From Anaeramoeba flamelloides (taxonomy: Eukaryota > Metamonada > Anaeramoebidae): DNA of 64,000 nucleotides. The notes under the pieces are model-generated. The model worked only from the letters and a program-made list of their open reading frames with translations. It had not been told where the DNA came from and did not search any database. The stretch spans positions 496,001-560,000 of the forward strand of contig JANTQA010000011.1 of NCBI GenBank assembly GCA_027625915.1, read 5' to 3'. Positions 34,152-46,100 of this stretch are shown here, piece by piece (within the stretch, counting starts at the first letter, position 1; the number at the start of each line of letters is the position of its first letter). Position numbers and translations under genes: made by a program.

Positions 34152-37100
34152 ATGACAAACCCAATAGCTCGTGCAGCACGAATTACCCGAAACATGTCCT
34201 ATAAAATTATACCAAAAATATCTGGCTTTAGTAAATCTCTTTCTTTCTTGTTGATTAATTTTCTTTTTCAAAAAAAAAAAAAATTTTGTGTTTTCAACTG
34301 TAAAATATTTTATTAACTTTTTCGCAATCTTCATCACCTGAAATCTGTTGTTTCTAATATTAATTAGGGGAAGGATATGATGCACCTTTTATTAACGTTC
34401 AGGAATATATCAAACCAACAGAATTAGAAAAAAAACAAAGCAACAATACATGCGTTTATCTTGATTCTGAAGGGAACTGTTATGACCTCAATTATTTACC
34501 AATCAAAAAAAAGATCAAGTTTCGAAACAAAGACTTCCCACAGTTTGATGGTACGTTACCTTTTCAATTCTTGATTTAAAGGTTAAATTGTTTTTTTTTC
34601 AAAATTCATCCCTTTGTTAATTTTTGGATAAGTTTTGTTTGTTTTCTTGTTATGAACAAAAAAATTCGGTGCGAGTTTGAGAGAATTTTGACCAACAAAA
34701 ATTCGACAAACAAATGACCAAACCAAAATTTCTCTACTTATTCATCTTTTTAAAAAAATAAAACAAACTTATTTTTTTCCTTCCAAGGTAAAAAAAAAAA
34801 AAAAGAAAAAAAAGTGCCAGACAATTTTGAAATACTTAAATACCTTTTGAGCACCTCTAAATTTTTTTTGTCTTCACTCAACAAATTCAATTATTACCTT
34901 CCTTTTTTTTTTCTTGTTATTTTTTTTTTTTTCTCAAATAACTTGTGGTGCAATTAAAAACAAAATCATAAAAACCATTCTTCAAAAAATTTCTAAATAA
35001 AACCACTTTCAAACTTGGTAAGAATACCAAATCGCAAACCGAAAAGACCTTTTACAAACTGAACAATTCTCTCAATTTTCGCAACTTTATAATCCAGAGC
35101 CATTCGATAGTCTTCCCAAATTTCCAGAGATGGAAGACTTTGAAAATTATTCTGATTTTGAACAAGCAGCAATAGAGTGGCATTCAATTACACAAAAAAA
35201 GATAGGGCTGTTACAATTACCACAACAAATCGGTGCTAATTTATATCGTCCGCCTTCTAATTTAAACGTATGTTTCAAATTTTCAAATCATAGATTTCAA
35301 ATAATTCTTTTTCTCTTTTCTTTCCCCTCATTCTGTTTCATAATTTTTGAATTTGTTTCTTTTTTCTTATTACTTTCACCTTTTCCTTTCTTTTCCTTCT
35401 CCTTTCACCTTTCACCTTTCACCTTTTACCCTTCTCCCTTCTCCCTTCTCCCTTCTCCCTTCTCCCTTCTCCCTTCTCCCTTCTCCCTTCTCCCTTCTCC
35501 CTTCTCCCTTCTCCCTTCTCCCTTCTCCCTTCTCCATTCTCCCTTCTCCCTTCTCCCTTCTCCCTTCTCCCTTCTCCCTTCTCCCTTCTCCCTTCTCCCT
35601 TCTCCCTTCTCCCTTCTCCCTTCTCCATTCTCCCTTCTCCCTTCTCCCTTCTCCCTTCTTCTTTTCAAAACAAAAGAAGAAAAAGAATCAGGATCAATCA
35701 TACAATATCCTAAATGTGGAGCAGCCAAGTGAAAAAGAGACAACACCAAAACAGGAAGAAACAGGATTTTTGAATGAAAAAGACAACCAAAAAAATGAAC
35801 AAGTACAACCAAAAGAAAGCGACAATCTTTTAAATGATGAGGAATTTTATACTTTGTCTCAACAAGAAGAATTAGAAATTTTACGCTATCTACAGACAGG
35901 AATTGTCCCACAATTGGAAAAAAAGTAAGTACCATTACCTTTCCGAAACAACCCCTTGTTCTTTTATTTATCATGTCGATAATTTCCAAATAGTTTATCA
36001 TTTTTTTTTTGCACCTCTTTGATAAGAATTGACTTTGAAGAATTTAACAAGCAATTTAACTGAAAAGTTTGTAGATCTTCAGATTTCGTATTAATATTGT
36101 CATTTTCGAATTAATAAATGAAAAATTATTCTTTCAATTCTGATAAAAAATTTTTGACTCATGGGTCAAGGAGAATATTTACAACACCCTCGCAAATCAA
36201 TTAAAAAGGTGATCCATCTCATTAAATTGGATCTCCCTTATTGAACTTTTGAGCTAAAATTAACATTTGTTTGAATTAGAATTTAATAGTAAATGAAAAA
36301 TTTTAACCATTTGTAAAAAAAAGATCAACACAGTTTTGAATTGGAAACCTTAATAAAATCACATAAATCACAGAAATCATATAAATCACATCAACCTCAA
36401 AACAAAAAGTAAAATCAATGAAAAGAAGAAATGAATTCACTTGAAAGAATAACTCATTTTATTATTTTCAATCAAATCAACAAAAACAATACAAATCTCC
36501 TTGATTATCAAAATCTGATTAGTGTGGTTTTGGAGATCCTCAAAAATAGTCAATTTTTTCAACAAATTTTTAATAATTGATCAATCAAAGAAAAAAACAT
36601 TACCAAAAGATAGTATCAAAAAAACCTTTATTGAGTTAAATCCTCCATTTTGATTTTAATCATTGATTTTTTCTTTTATTAACAGATCTTACTTTTTGTT
36701 TTCAGGCTTCTATAATTTCTGTGATTTCTGTGATTCTATTAAGGTTTCCAATTAAAAATCGTGTTGAAGTTTTTTTTCCTGAATGATTATTTCAATTTCC
36801 AAAAAAAGTTGTATCCTGAATTCAAAGAAAAAATGACTAGATATTCACAAATAAATGAAAAATAAAAATTATAAACAGTAATTTGGTTCTTTCCTTTTTG
36901 GACTTTTGAGATAAAATTAAATTTTTTAAAATTAGAATTTAATAGTTTTATCACAAAAATTAAATGAAACAAAAGTGCTAATATACTTTTCAGAAATCAT
37001 AATTTTCCATAAAATCAGAAAATATTCATGTAAATACTTGTAAAAATTGATGTCTTAATATTGTAAGTTTTTTTAACAAGAAACCTGTATATTGTAGGTA

Positions 37101-40100
37101 CATTGGAAAAGTTTTAGAGTTTTTGGAAAAATGATAAATTTATTAAAAAAAAAAGTAAAATATTAATACATATCTTTTTGTATAAGGTATTTCCAAAAAA
37201 GTGGGGCATTTTTTTTTTACATTTCATAAAAAATAATCTTTTTTAGTGACGGTAATCATTAATCAACTATACCAAATTAAGTTTAATATTAATACCGATT
37301 GAATAAACCACTTATGTATTTAATTCAAAGCATGTTAGTTGAAATATTTCCCAAAAAATGAAAAAAAAAAAAAAGCACTTTTTTTGGTTAAAGCAATATA
37401 CGACCAATTTCAATAAAAAACCGGAAATATGGAAAGGGAACAAATGATTTTTTAAACACGAAAACGCAGTTATAGGTTTTTAATTATATTGTAAAAATTG
37501 TTGAGATTATACAAGTTATGAAAATATTTTTTTTCGATCAAAAAGAAAATAATAAACACCAATTTTAACCATAAAAAAATATCAGATAAAATCGAGATCA
37601 TAAATTTTAATATATTTTAACTCTGCAATACAATATTAAGAAACAAATTGAATTATTATAAAGAATCTATAAATGGTGGTTAATGATTTTATATATTTAA
37701 ATCCTTTTTTGAAGAAGGGGTTACATAAATATATTTTAAAATAAATTTGCCCCACATTCTTGGAAATAGCTTATGTTTATAAGTCTTAATATACGGGAAC
37801 AATTTTTTTTTTAAAAGAATTTGTTTTAATGAATATACACATCTAAATTTAATTAGAATATTGTTAAACCCAGCTCTTGATTAACTTTTTTGGTTCAACA
37901 CCCCCCCAACAACTGTTTTGCTAAAAATTGAAAAAAAAAAAATATATTTTCAATGTTTTATTATTTTTGAGTTATTAAAATCAAAATAATTTTTTTTTTT
38001 TTATTGGTTGAAGGGAGTGATCAAAGATCCTCTTACAGCACTGATTACTAATGGTAAATTAGTAATTTAGATGATATAGAAAAAAAAATATTTTGGAATC
38101 GAGCAGGTTCCAATTTTTTATTGGTTGAAAAAACAAAAAGAATAATAAAAAAAAAAAAGAAAAAAAAAAAAAAAAAAATAAAAAGCAAGTTAGAAAACAA
38201 AAAAAAAAAAAAATTTTTTTTGAACAGTTGATAAAAAATCAAAAAAAAAAAACCAACTGTCCATTTTTATCAAGAACACTCATTAAAACAGACACGATCC
38301 TTTTATTTAAAATTTTGTCGTTTAATTATTTCTAAGAAATCGTGAATGCTTCGTTGAGAGGTAGTTGTTTAGTAGCTGCCATTTTTTTTCTTTTTGATCC
38401 AATCTTTTTTGATCGTTCCAGTTTTTGTTTTTGTCTTTTCTTTTTATTTTCAAGTTACCCATACCGACTAGTTTCTGTCCTTCAAGTATTAGTAGGTAAC
38501 CACTTGATTTTTCTCCTTAGTAACTCTTCTTCCCATTAAAAAGGAAATTCAAATAGGGAAAAAATAGAAAAAAAATAAAATCAAAATAATTTAAAGATCA
38601 GTCAATAAGTGTTTGAATTCACTTGTTTTGCTGGAGAATTTGAACAAATAAAGAAAACCATTTTATTTTTTTTTCTTTTAAAAACACCACTCCTATCTTT
38701 TCTGTACTGAGTGGAACACACACCACCAAAACATAACGATTTAAAAACTAAAATGGAAATTCAACTATTATTTCTTTGAGTTGAGAAAATTAATTTTCTC
38801 TTTTTTTGTAATTTTCTTCAATCAAAAAAAGATAAAAATCTAATTACTGCCAACTTATTCAAGTTATAAATGGTTTTCTATTCCTGACTTGCATTCGTAA
38901 TTTTTTAAACCCACTTGGAAATAAATAATCTCAAAAAGTAAATCTCATTAATGAAAATGAGTACCAAATCCCCAATGTCTATTAAAGGTTTAATTTTTTA
39001 AAAAAGAAAATTTCTTTTCAAAAAAAAGAAATTAAATACTATTTTCCAGTCTTATTCTAAAACTAAATAACATTTTACCCTTTAGAATTTGAAATTTTTA
39101 AGTGCTTTTCCAAAAAATTATTCCAAAAAAATAAAATAAATACCTTCTTATGTTTCGAAAAATTGTAGTATTTCACGGCATTTTGTTTTTTCAATAAAAA
39201 TCTATTTTAGATAAATCTCTTATGATCAAAAAGCAGAGTAACTAAACTTTTTTAACCTTGTTAAATTCAACATTTCAACAAGTAATTTTCATTCAATTCC
39301 AAATTAATATTTTTTAATTATGTTTTCACAATAAGCAAAAATTTGTTTCAGTTCATTATCTTTGGTATTTTTTTTTCTTTATTAGTTTATTGATCAACAT
39401 TCCCCTTTCAATTTTTTAATATTCACATAAGAGTCAATATTATTTTTCGTGTTGATTACAGTATATTAGAAAAAAGAAAAATCCCGAAATTGTAGCGAAA
39501 GACATATTGTTAAATTCCAAAATTGGTCAAATTGAAATTTTTCATATTTTATGAAGATTTTCTTGATGATTTTCATCGGTATGAAAGCTTTTAATGGCTT
39601 TTACTGATTGTGGGGGGGGGGGGGGGATCAAAAAGAATATTTAATTATTACTTGTATTTTCTTACTTAAATTGTAGAAAATTCAAAATTTTGAAATCATC
39701 CATACTAAAACATTTTTAAAATTTTGTTTAAAACACAATTTTAACCACCAAAGTTAAGTGGAAAAATTTTAATACTTGAAACAAGTGACACAAGTTTAAT
39801 TCGTCTCTTAATTATTTTTTTTTTCGAAATCCTGGCCGAAATATCCTTAAAAGAACATCAAAACCTCTACCATAACATACTCTAACATACCTCAATCTTC
39901 CCTAAAATGCATTAACCTACCAGAAAAATTGTTTTTAAATACCCACAGCCAATATATTCATGCAGAATTGAATGTTTTGAAAAAATTGAAATTTTTGACA
40001 AATTTGAAAAGTAATAATTTTCCCCAAAATATTTTTTCAAATCCAAAAATTAAGCAATAGCTTGAAAAAAAAAAATAAAAATTATGAATGGAGAACAAAC

Positions 40101-43100
40101 AAAACTGAAAATATAAACAAATATTGTTAAAAAAAAAAAATAAAAAAAATTAATCACAATAATACTGTTAATTCTATATGAAAGCAAATATGGGTTTTAT
40201 AGATGCTACAGACCAAGGTGTAAATGCTTATCTTTTTAAACATCTACATTTTTCTTGGAAAGTGGTGGGGTTTGTATTATTTCTTAAAAATCTTAATTCC
40301 TAACACAAAGATAATTTATTGGATCTCTGGTTAAGAAAGCAATTGATAATGATGATTTTTTGTTTGGATTATCAAAAGATTTAAGTTATTTTAATGGAAA
40401 TGATGTTATTAGTAAACAGATCTTTCCCCACAATAACCCAAAAAGACAATTTTATTATTATCAGAAATATATAAAAAGAAATGCTGGTACTTATTCATTA
40501 GTAATGTGATAAATGTGATATGTGTTATCACAAAGACTTTCGTTTTTTGATGTTGTTTTTTTGACAGATCAATTTATCGAAAAAACAAAAAGAAACTTTG
40601 GAAAACAATTTTTTTTTTTATTTTTATTTTTTATTTCAACTTTTAATCATTTCTCTGATTCATCAGCATATTTTTTAGTGGTGATATAGCTGATGGGTTA
40701 TATAGTTGATGAATGGTGATGATATTTTAAAAATCTTGTTAAAAGAAATTTTTTCGATAATACGTCAATTGTATCCAGAAATGAATAGATAAAATAATTT
40801 TTAAATAAGAATAATAATGAATTTAAAATATAAAATTAATCAACGAATTTGATTGATAAATTAATTGACTGTTTAGTGGGGCTTGACCTTCATAATCACT
40901 TTTAAACTATCCTCTACTTTTAAATTTGTCAAGTTTAATTAAATATAATTTTTATTTTTTTCAATAAATAATAAATAATCCAAAATAAATTTAAAAAGAA
41001 TGAAAAACAAAAAAGAATTTACCCAAAAATTAAATGATCTTTTTCTCATTTTGGATATTCTTATTCAAAAATTAATAATATTATTTAATACAATATTTTT
41101 TTTTTGATAATAACCTTTTTAGTGCAAAAACTTTCAACAATGAAAAAATAAACAAAAATGAAATCAAAAAAGAAGGAAATGAAAAAGAAAAGGAAAAGGA
41201 AAAGGAAAATGAAATCGAGAATAAAAACAAAAATGAAGAAGTCAAAAAAGAACAAGAAAATGAAAATGGAATTAAAAAAGAAAAAAATGAAAATGAAAAT
41301 GAAAATCAGGAAGAACAGGAACAGGAAAAAGAGCAAGAGAACAAAGAACAAGATCGTGACGATAACGAGAATACAAAGGTAAATCAAGAAAAAATAATAG
41401 CAAATGAAAAAAATTATCAAGAAAAAAGTGAAAAAAAAATGAATTTTTATTTACATTCAAAACAACCATGGGATACAAAATTGATTCCAACTGAACCAAA
41501 ACCAGAATATTATTTAACTTTTGAAGATTATCACCGAGCTTGTAAACGATGGTCGCAAATTGTAATTTCCAAATTAGAGCCTATACCAATGCACCCAAGA
41601 CAATTAAAAGAGCAAGCATTACTGAAATCATATAAAAAAACTATTAAAAAGAAAAAAAAAATAAAAAGAACAGCCGATTTAAATCTTGATCATTTTCATT
41701 GGATTAATAAAATTGAACACATTTTTAAAAGGGAATTTAAACCAAATTATAATTTATCTCAGCAAAAAATCGCACCTTCTTATTTTGCACCAAAATTAAA
41801 ATCAATGTGGAAAAAATTACCTAACGAGACCAAGGAACAAATCTCAAACGTTTTTGAAAAAATTCAAAAAAAAACTTTGTTGAATAGAAAAAAATTTAAT
41901 ACAAATTATGGAATACTGCTTGGAAGATATACACCGACTTTAAACGTATAATTTCGTTTTTCTTTTTATTAATTTTTCTAGATTTTATTTTTGAATGAGC
42001 AATATGAAACATTTAAATAAATTACCAATAAAGAAGTTTAATTTTAAAAAGGAATAGATTTTGCAGTTGGTATATATTTCAAATATTAAACTTATTAACA
42101 TTAAATGGTATACTTTTAAGTATTTGTTATAAACTATATTTCAAAAATTGTGAACTACCTGAAATATTAAATTGAAAAAAAAAAGAAAAGAAAATTAGTA
42201 TTCAAAGAACAACTAATTATTAAATATTATTAATAAAATACTTTTTTAATGATTGTAGGCATATAAAAGTTTGATATTACAAAAATTATTAAAAAAAATC
42301 AAATCAAAAACCTAAAAAAAAAGTGAATCAAAATTTTTGAAAATGAGTTTTACAGATTTTTTATGACTGGACTTTCATTGAAAAAAAGATTAACAAGAAG
42401 ATTTTTTGATAATAAATATATGCTTTTTAAAAGGAATTATATTGGTTTCAATTTAAAGTTTATTTTCAATTTTCGAAGATCTTTTTTTTTTTTTTTCAAA
42501 TTGTCTTTTGCAAAAAAAAAAATATTTAAAAAATAAAATAGAAATAGAAAAAAAAAACAAAAATCAAAGTATAATTAAAAAGAAATGAAAAATTTGAAAA
42601 AGCAAAACTAAAAAAAATCAAAATAAAAATTGGAAAAAGCAAAAAAACAACTGAAAAATTAGAAAAAATGGTTCTGATCCAAAAATTGAAAATTTATTTT
42701 TATACGAATATGAGAAAAAACTACACAAAATCACTTCCAATAACATTATAAAGTGAGTAAACATTTTTCAAAAATAGTTTTAATTGAAATATTCATAAAA
42801 TCAACTGAAAAAATATTGATAAAATTAATTGATTAATTAGATCTTGAATCAAAAAAATAAAAAACTTCTGAGATCAGAAATATGAAGAAAAATTTCAGAA
42901 AATAAAAATGATCAGAAAAAAATGTTTTTGTTATTATTATGATGATTGAAAAGGTATTAATTACCCGAGATTCCCTTTTACTTTAATTTCCTGAAATGGA
43001 ATTTAAGTGTAAAATCATAAATTTCGTTGTTATTCCTGGGATACACATTTCCCAAAAATTTTTTTATGATTAAAAAGCAAAAATGAAAAAGTAAAAACAA

Positions 43101-46100
43101 AAAATAAAGAATAAAAGAAATAAATTTAAAAAATTTGAAAAGTAGAAAGTGTTTATAATAAGCAATTGGTAAAAAATCAAAAAAAAAAACCCAATACCAC
43201 ATTTAATTAAGAACTCTGAAAATCACACTCACAATGCTTTTAGTTTAATTTAATTTAATTTGATAATTGATCATGAATATTCATTTGAAGAGTGCATTAT
43301 TTTAATTGTTGTCATTTCTTTTTTTTCTTTTTGATCTGATTTTCTTAAAACTCTTTGGTCATGTTATTTTTGCCTTTTCTTTTTTGTTTTTATTTTCAAG
43401 TTATTTATAATTTCATGTTTTCAGAGTATAATTATTAGCAAATAACCACCTGATCTTTTTCCTTTGTAACTCTTCTTTCCAATATAAAGAAAATATAGAC
43501 AGAGAATAATGGAAAAAAATGAAAAAAGTTTTTTTTAACTTCGATTCCTATTAAAGAAAATATTAGGGCTCAATTAAAACTATCATTTTGAATGGTAATG
43601 TTATATTACTATAATTAAGTTCAAAGTATACAAAAAAAAATAAAACAAAAAATCTATCAATTTTTAAAAATAGAAGGTTATCCTCATCACAGTTTTACAA
43701 ATTAATTGAAAAACAGAGATATATAATATAGTATTTTTTTGTATAGCTGTTTTAAAAAAGTGTGTACCAAAACTTTTGTTTGATGTTGACTGAACTGATT
43801 AAAACATATGAATTAGACAGTTTTAAGCACTACTTACAAAACTTCGAGTCCACACTTTTTTAAAACAGCTATATAAAATTTAAAAAAATCAATTAATTAT
43901 TTTTTTTTTTTACGAAAAATAAATAAACCAAAAATCTAGACATTTCTTCAAAAAATGAGAAACCTATTTTTTAATTCATTATTTTTTAAATTCAAGAGTC
44001 CCAAAATTAGAACTATTTTAATTAAAAGTGAAATTTTATAAAATTTTATTAATGATTAATACTGATAGAAATACTTATAAATTCTGATAATTGTTCCATT
44101 ACCTTAATATACTAGTTCAATTCTATTAAAATTATTTATTTGAATAAAATTATTTTTTTTTTATCGATAAAAAAAATTTTATTATTTTTTAATAACATAT
44201 ATATCTTCGCATATACAAATATAATCTTCTTTTTATTTTTTAAATTGTTTATTAAATTTCTATACATTTATCAATTTTTAATTTTAAAAGAAAGAACTGA
44301 TCATGAAAAAAATTATTAATAAAAAAAAAAATCAAAATAAAATCGATATATCAAAGCAAAACAATGACAAAAGAAGCACAAATGAAAAAAATGAAATAAA
44401 TGTAACAGATGAAATAAATAACGCTATGGTAACAAATGTAACAAATGTCACTAATGAAACAAAGGAAACAAAGGAAACAAATGAAATAAAGAACACGGAT
44501 AACACAAATAACACAAATGGTATAAATAGCACAAATCAGAAGAAAAATAATAATAAAAAAAACACTGAAAACTCAAAAGAGAAAAATAAATCCCAAAAAA
44601 AGAAAAGGAAAAAGAAAAAGAAAAAGAAAAATGTATCCAAAAATCAGTGTTATTCAATTTTAACTAGAAATATTAAAAAAAAATATCAAAAAAAAAGATA
44701 CCCAAATTTAAAAAAAAATCAAAAAATAATTTTTATTGTTCCACCTTTTGAATTTACAAAAAAGATTTCTTGGTCTGGTTTCTTGGAAACAAAAAATTAT
44801 AAAGTAGTAGCAAAACAATATCAAAGTTTTGAAAATTCGTCACATTTCCAACAAAAATATTATCATTATTCTCCCTATTTTTATCAAAAATCCGTAAATT
44901 ATTCTTTATTTTTATTAATTATTCTCTGGAATTAAATTTAATTCGGTCTTTTTTATTATACTCTTTCTTCTTCTTCTTCTTCTTCTTTTCCTTCTTCTTT
45001 CTCGTATTATTTTTAAATTTAAATAGTTACAAAAAGAAAATAAAATAATACTCAATAATTTTCAAAAACAAAAACAATGTGGAATTGATGATTTAATAAA
45101 AATATTAACCCTTCGACAAAGTATTTGTAAATTTAAAATATGGACAATGAAAACTCCAATATTACAAAAAATTTTTTCGATTATAAATCAAGAAAATTTC
45201 AATTTAATTATTTCGCTATTTAACAATACAAACAATAAAAATACACATATTAAAATAGTATCTTTAATTTCAGACTATTTATCAACACAAAAAGGAATAG
45301 AACAAATTTTATTTTCAATAAAAACCAAAAATCTGGAACAATTATATTTTATTAATTATTCAATTTATCGAGATAATCTTAGCACATTTCAAATATTTCC
45401 ATATTTTAAAGAAATACTTTATTATATTCAAATAGTAAGTTTTTTTGATTTTTGATTTTATTTTTCCATTATCACAATTTTTTAAATCACCAAATTAGAT
45501 GTTTATTGATTAATTTTAAATTTTTCATTTTTTAAATTTTTTGTTTGATTTATTAAAACAAACAAAAAAATTCAAAATAAACAAAAAAAAAATCAATAAT
45601 ATAATTATTCAAAATAAACAAAAAAAATACAAAAAAAAACAAAAAAATTCACAATAAACAATATAGCTTTTCAATGAAAATACAACATTTTTTTTACTTC
45701 AAGAAGACATATGTTTGTTGTATTATTTGAATTTAATTAAAAATTTTTATTCTGTGGAAAAAGTCAAAAAAATAAATCAAAATGACAAATTATTAACAAG
45801 TTTAAGAGAAAAAAAAAAAGATTTAATCAATAAAATAATCATTTCATTATCAAAGAACGATTGTCAAGAAATTGAATTATTATTTCAGGGGCTATTAAGC
45901 AAATCTTCAACGGTTACAACATATTTTTTATTTTTATTTACACGAATTATCAAAATTATAAATCCTGTATTAAGTAATTTATTATTAAGCGAAAAAATAG
46001 CCTTTACAAAATTTTTATATAAATTTTCAACCTCAAAATTTTCGTATACAAAAAAGGCATCAATGATCATGTGGAATTTTCTCCAACAGCCACAATTAAA

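Larger units (their letters stand above)
35925..41122 (+). other. 5.2-kb intron 4 of the 1,539-residue gene
   Basis: Donor GTAAGT at 35925, acceptor CCTTTTTAG at 41122. It holds a TIR transposon at 37185-37771, a SINE-like tail at 37985-38080, dispersed repeats at 38340-38575 and 39490-40080, a G15 run at 39612, and a coding-like island at 40178-40509. A mirrored pair of words about 36350-36400 and 36700-36750 (AGAAATCATATAAATCACA versus TTCTGTGATTTCTGTGATT) suggests another inverted-repeat insertion at roughly 36230-36960 (repeated words TTGAACTTTTGAGCTAAAAT and TTGGACTTTTGAGATAAAAT). Confidence 0.6.
41946..44290 (+). other. 2.3-kb intron 5 of the 1,539-residue gene
   Basis: Donor GTATAA, acceptor AAAAG. 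It contains composite repeat family B on the minus strand (about 42135-42770), a short piece alignable to a LINE 3' end (about 42985-43030, EIYDFTLKF on the minus strand), dispersed repeat family F (43275-43535) and a 128-bp MITE (43744-43871). Confidence 0.6.

Noticed and set aside
35130-36001. Repetitive SLLPSPF / REKGEGR proteins on both strands
   Set aside because: They are read-through of the 7-bp CCCTTCT minisatellite, whose length avoids stops in several frames; the region lies in an intron of the 8-exon gene.
41085-41420. Minus-strand 111-codon Phe/Ile-rich hydrophobic frame
   Set aside because: It is the complement of the Lys/Glu-rich start of exon 5 of the plus-strand gene, not a membrane protein.
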